Under the pieces are notes generated by a model. That model worked only from the letters and a program-made list of their open reading frames with translations, searched no databases and was not told the DNA's origin. The position numbers and the translations under genes were made by a program. Shown here one piece after another: positions 60,363 to 64,000 of a DNA stretch of 64,000 nucleotides (positions within the stretch are counted from its first letter, which is position 1; every line of letters starts with the position of its first letter). Source of the stretch: Leeuwenhoekiella sp044542075 (GTDB lineage: Bacteria; Bacteroidota; Bacteroidia; Flavobacteriales; Flavobacteriaceae); contig NZ_JBITTU010000007.1 in the NCBI RefSeq assembly GCF_044542075.1, positions 62,001-126,000 of the forward strand, in the 5' to 3' direction.

Positions 60363-62756
60363 CTAACCTATAAGATGTACAACCGTAAAATTCTTATTAA
60401 GTTTCAGGTATTTACCCTCTTTATCAAGATTATTTAAATCATAATCAACATTGTCTACCGTAATTGATTTAATAACAAATGGCAGGCCTATCAAGTGCAG
60501 TTTTATGGTATTGTACGAAGTTTCAAAACTACCTGATTTGTGTTGCTGAATAGTTAACTCACGTTCTTTGCCTGTTAAATTTAAATTGCGAAGACTAAAG
60601 CGTCCCTTTTTATAGTCATAACCGTCATTAGCATCTTCATAAACCTGAGAAGCTTCTTTACCTATCTTGTAATACACATCAAGTTTTAACTCTGTAATTA
60701 CCTTCTCATCTACATACTGCTGAACGGGATATCTAGGTATTATAGAGCCTTCTTTAACAAACATAGGTATGCGATCTAAGTCTGCATCTACCCACATTTC
60801 ACGCCCACCTTCAATAACTGTTTTATCCCAGAAATCATACCAGGTACCGCGCGCAAGATACATACGCCTTCCCTTAGAATTAGGTTCTAATATAGGACAG
60901 ACTAAAATATTGTTGCCAAAGATAAATTCATCTGTGCGATAGTTTGTATGTGGATCCTCCTGATCATAATACACCAGAGGTTTTATCATAGGTATCCCTT
61001 TAGTGGCATACTCATAGAACATCGTATACAGATAGGGAAGAAAGGTATAGCGCATTTCAATAAAGCCACGAGTAATATCGGTTATCTCATCGCCAAAAGT
61101 CCACGGCTCCTGATCACCGTGGTGTCCCGAAGAATGTACTCTGCAAAATGGATGAAAAACGCCCAATTGAATCCAGCGTGCAAAAAGCTCACCAGTAGGC
61201 TGCTCTGCAAAACCGCCTATATCAGTTCCGGTAAATGACATACCCGAAAGACACATACGTTGCACCTGATTATTTGCAATCCATAAGTGCTCCCAGGTTG
61301 CTACGTTATCACCCGTCCAGGAACTGGTGTAACGCTGGGCGCCGCTATAAGCAGATCTGGTAATTACTAAAGGTCGCTTAGGATATACATATTTTTTTAC
61401 ACCCTCATAAGTAGCTCGTGCCATTTGAGTCCCATAAACATTATGCGCTTTACGGTGACTACACGGGTGGCCATCATAATCGTGACGCACATCATCAGGA
61501 AAAGTTTTACCGGGAACCTCCATTACTGCAGGTTCATTCATATCATTCCAAACACCCCGTACGCCAATATCACCTACCAGTTCTTTAAAAAGACCAGCCC
61601 ACCACTCACGCACTTCAGGATTTGTAAAATCTGGAAAAGCGCATTCACCAGGCCAAACTTTACCTATCATATAGGGCCCATCAGCACGTTTACAGAAATA
61701 ATTATTTTCTAAAGCCTCATTATAAACCCAGTAATTAGAATCTATTTTGATTCCGGGATCTATGATTACAATTGTTTTAAAACCATCTGCCTCAAGCTCC
61801 TTAACCATACGTTTAGGATCTGGAAAATATTCCTTATTCCAAGTAAAGCATCTAAAACCTTCCATATAATCAATATCCAGATAGATACCGTCACACGGAA
61901 TTCTAAGATCTCTAAACTTTTTAGCTAAAGACTTTACCGTGCTTTCAGGATAATAACTCCATTTACTTTGCTGAAAACCTAAAGTCCATAACGGTGGTAA
62001 TTCTGGCTTTCCGGTAAGATGGGTGTAATTAGCAACCACATCACTCATATTAGGACCGTAGAAAAAGTAATAGTTCATTTCTCCTCCCGGTGCCCAAAAA
62101 TTAGTAACATCTAAACGTTCCTGACAGAAATCGAAGTTTGTTTTGAAACTGTTGTCAAAAAAGATTCCATAAGCCCTCTTTTCTTTTAGACCTATATAAA
62201 ACGGTACAGACTTATAAATAGGATCTGTGTCTTTACCAAAAGCATACGAATCTGTAGCCCAGTTGGCAAATCGTTTTCCTCTTAAATTAAGGTGCACGGG
62301 CTTATCTCCCAGTCCAAAAAAGGTTTCTCCGGGATGAGCTCGTTTACTCATTTTTACAATGTTTCCACCTAAAGTAAAACTCTCTTCATAATGAAAACCT
62401 ATCTCATCTTCATTAATTAAAAACCCTTCACTATCCAGGATTTTAGTTTGTAAACTTATTTTTTCAATCTTAATAATAAGCTTCGTTGTAGTAACGATGT
62501 AGAAATTTTTATTTTCGGTAAGCTCAAGGTGATTGTAGCCTATATGACTATCAGGATCTATTGCATACGAGAAATCATCTTCTAAAATCCCTCTAGTGCC
62601 ATATCTAAATCGTATAACACTATCCCGCAAAACGGTAAGTTGCAAAACGACTTCATTTAAGGTTGTAAAGTACAGTGTATCTACTTCTTGTCGTACCTCT
62701 TTTATATCATTAGGGAATTGATTACCCTTCTGTTCTAACTCTGTATTAATGATCAT
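60363..62756 (-). CDS. Glycoside hydrolase family 31 alpha-glucosidase
   Basis: The 797-aa enzyme cleaves terminal alpha-linked glucose. It shows the GH31 N-terminal beta-sandwich, then the barrel with LGFQQSKWSYYPESTVKSLA, IYLDIDYMEGFRCFTW, the nucleophile Asp in GVWNDMNEPAV (near residue 405) and the acid/base region SSWTGDNVATWEHLW. RVHSSGHHGDQEPW follows. No signal peptide is seen, so it is probably cytoplasmic. It lies directly downstream of glgB on the same strand, suggesting a joint role in intracellular alpha-glucan or maltodextrin turnover. Confidence 0.93.
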   Translation of the reverse strand: MIINTELEQKGNQFPNDIKEVRQEVDTLYFTTLNEVVLQLTVLRDSVIRFRYGTRGILEDDFSYAIDPDSHIGYNHLELTENKNFYIVTTTKLIIKIEKISLQTKILDSEGFLINEDEIGFHYEESFTLGGNIVKMSKRAHPGETFFGLGDKPVHLNLRGKRFANWATDSYAFGKDTDPIYKSVPFYIGLKEKRAYGIFFDNSFKTNFDFCQERLDVTNFWAPGGEMNYYFFYGPNMSDVVANYTHLTGKPELPPLWTLGFQQSKWSYYPESTVKSLAKKFRDLRIPCDGIYLDIDYMEGFRCFTWNKEYFPDPKRMVKELEADGFKTIVIIDPGIKIDSNYWVYNEALENNYFCKRADGPYMIGKVWPGECAFPDFTNPEVREWWAGLFKELVGDIGVRGVWNDMNEPAVMEVPGKTFPDDVRHDYDGHPCSHRKAHNVYGTQMARATYEGVKKYVYPKRPLVITRSAYSGAQRYTSSWTGDNVATWEHLWIANNQVQRMCLSGMSFTGTDIGGFAEQPTGELFARWIQLGVFHPFCRVHSSGHHGDQEPWTFGDEITDITRGFIEMRYTFLPYLYTMFYEYATKGIPMIKPLVYYDQEDPHTNYRTDEFIFGNNILVCPILEPNSKGRRMYLARGTWYDFWDKTVIEGGREMWVDADLDRIPMFVKEGSIIPRYPVQQYVDEKVITELKLDVYYKIGKEASQVYEDANDGYDYKKGRFSLRNLNLTGKERELTIQQHKSGSFETSYNTIKLHLIGLPFVIKSITVDNVDYDLNNLDKEGKYLKLNKNFTVVHLIG

Positions 62757-62863
62757 AAACCGCGCCTTACAATTATGTTAGCCCTACTAAAGTAAGGGTT
62801 TCATCTTCATTTTTATCTAAAGAATTAAAAAATAGTGACTACAACGTTAACGCTGTAAGTCTA

Positions 62864-64000
62864 CTACTTAAGGGTATATACCATTAATGCTAGTGGTGCC
62901 AAATCAACTTGTATGGAATGTTCTCTACCATTCCAAGAGATATCTTCTACCGTTAGTTTATCGGTAATGTAATCGCCACTCCCACCGTAAACTGTTTTAT
63001 TACTATTAAAAATCTCCTTGAGATTCTTTTTTACTTTAAATACTTCGGAAGGTAAACCAATGCGGTAATTTTCTCGGGGTACCGGTGTAAAGTTACAAAT
63101 TACGACAACTGTATCTTTTGGCTTATTGCCTTTTCTCATATACGTAAGCACGCTATTCTCACTGTCATTCCATTCTAGCCACTCAAAACCTTCCCGGCTA
63201 AACTGATTTTCATAAAGAGCAGGATATGTCTTATATAATTTATTTAAATCTCGCACGCAATTTTGTATACCAGAGTGATACTCGTATTCTAGTAAATGCC
63301 AGTCTAAGCTTTGCTGAAAATTCCATTCTGAACTTTGAGCAAACTCACCTCCTTGAAAAATTAGATTTGCTCCGGGATGCGTAAACATATAGCCAAACAT
63401 CAACCTTAAGTTCGCAAAACGTTGCCATTCTGAACCCGGCATTCTGTCTAGAAGAGATTTTTTACCGTAAACCACCTCATCGTGTGATAGCGGCAGCATA
63501 AAATTTTCGGTAAACGCATAGGTCATACTGAAGGTAATGTCTTGCTGATGAAATTTTCTAAATGCAGGATCTTTCTTAAAATACTCCAGTGTATCGTGCA
63601 TCCACCCCATCATCCACTTCATTCCAAAACCTAAACCTCCTGCAAACACAGGACTCGAAACTCCTGCATAATTAGTTGACTCTTCAGCTATGGTTTGTAC
63701 GTCAGGAAAATTCTCATAAACAGAAACATTCAATTCCTTAAAAAAAGAAACGGCGTCTAGATTTTGATTTCCACCAAATTCATTAGGCTCCCACTCCCCA
63801 TCTTCTCTAGAGTAATCAAGATAAAGCATAGAGGCAACTGCATCTACGCGCAAACCGTCAATATGATATTGATCTAGCCAGAATAATGCATTGCTAATTA
63901 AAAATGCGCGTACTTCATTACGACCATAATTAAAAATGTACGATTTCCAGTCTGGATGCCAGCCTTTTCTAGGATCTGGATGCTCATATAAATGAGAACC
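62864..64000 (-). CDS. glgB: 1,4-alpha-glucan branching enzyme, N-terminus beyond the window
   Basis: The frame is open to the last base of the window, so the N-terminal half is missing; 378 codons are present. GlgB cuts an alpha-1,4 chain and rejoins it by an alpha-1,6 bond in glycogen. The GH13 motifs are visible: YHIDGLRVDAVASMLYLDYS with the nucleophile Asp, the acid Glu in TIAEESTNYAGVS and the transition-state Asp in LPLSHDEVVYGKKSLL, followed by the C-terminal beta-domain. An apparent start at 63853 (TTG inside DGLRVD) is an artefact. GH31 follows after about 107 bases. Confidence 0.96.
   Translation of the reverse strand, partial: GSHLYEHPDPRKGWHPDWKSYIFNYGRNEVRAFLISNALFWLDQYHIDGLRVDAVASMLYLDYSREDGEWEPNEFGGNQNLDAVSFFKELNVSVYENFPDVQTIAEESTNYAGVSSPVFAGGLGFGMKWMMGWMHDTLEYFKKDPAFRKFHQQDITFSMTYAFTENFMLPLSHDEVVYGKKSLLDRMPGSEWQRFANLRLMFGYMFTHPGANLIFQGGEFAQSSEWNFQQSLDWHLLEYEYHSGIQNCVRDLNKLYKTYPALYENQFSREGFEWLEWNDSENSVLTYMRKGNKPKDTVVVICNFTPVPRENYRIGLPSEVFKVKKNLKEIFNSNKTVYGGSGDYITDKLTVEDISWNGREHSIQVDLAPLALMVYTLK

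Noticed and set aside
60948..61712. Two plus-strand frames opposite the GH31 gene
   Set aside because: Antisense shadows of a gene with all catalytic motifs.
1..64000. Mobile element, prophage or defence island
   Set aside because: No transposase, integrase, phage structural or restriction gene was recognised, and gene order is that of core chromosome.

Overview
The window is an AT-rich chromosomal segment from a member of the Bacteroidota, almost certainly a (probably marine) Flavobacteriaceae. The evidence is a type IX secretion component (PorQ), a cargo protein with a type A sorting domain, DUF4252 and GIN-type proteins, a short CarB without its allosteric domain, TonB-dependent uptake with surface lipoproteins, and promoters of the Bacteroidota pattern TTTG-N19-TAnnTTTG (clearest before purB and rpmH). 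The genus cannot be fixed from sequence alone. No tRNA or rRNA gene, CRISPR array, insertion sequence or prophage was recognised. Most genes are housekeeping or envelope functions, densely packed and separated by intrinsic terminators.

Layout. 1-9.7 kb: the end of rdgB, a DEAD-box RNA helicase with an RG-rich tail, a small envelope protein, trmH, a five-repeat CHRD lipoprotein, a sirtuin overlapping a haem-binding-domain gene end to end, a HEAT-like protein, purB and a 51-residue membrane protein. 9.7-13 kb: the acetate pair pta-ackA. 13.2-15.2 kb: an operon of ECF sigma factor, anti-sigma factor and two DUF4252 proteins. 15.3-18.3 kb: twin S41 protease lipoproteins. 18.4-24.7 kb: a vitamin B12 locus, with a cobalamin riboswitch controlling a TonB receptor and a propeller lipoprotein, divergent from a BtuF-BtuC-BtuD type ABC importer. 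24.7-36.2 kb: rmuC, a thioesterase, a T9SS cargo protein, carB, rpmH, a TPR protein, a thioredoxin-like protein, a lytic transglycosylase, an alpha/beta hydrolase and mtaB. 36.4-43.2 kb: an orphan peptide-binding lipoprotein and a TetR-TolC-HlyD-EmrB efflux operon with a double operator. 43.2-54.8 kb: a GlmU-family protein, rpsA, a lipase-like hydrolase, an aldehyde dehydrogenase, an MFS transporter, cmk, porQ and lon. 55-58 kb: a second ECF sigma/anti-sigma operon with a DUF4097-like protein and a GIN-domain protein. 58-64 kb: an Atg22-like MFS transporter, an M48 metalloprotease lipoprotein, a GH31 glucosidase and the 3' part of glgB.

How the genes work together. Three modules stand out. 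The B12 locus takes cobalamin from outer membrane capture to inner membrane import. The efflux operon joins all three layers of a tripartite pump under its own repressor. The two sigma-factor operons each pair a sigma factor and a membrane anti-sigma factor with secreted proteins of unknown role; they are the best candidates here for poorly described biology. pta-ackA, GH31 and glgB point to ordinary overflow and alpha-glucan metabolism. Products are assigned from motifs read by eye; no database search was possible.
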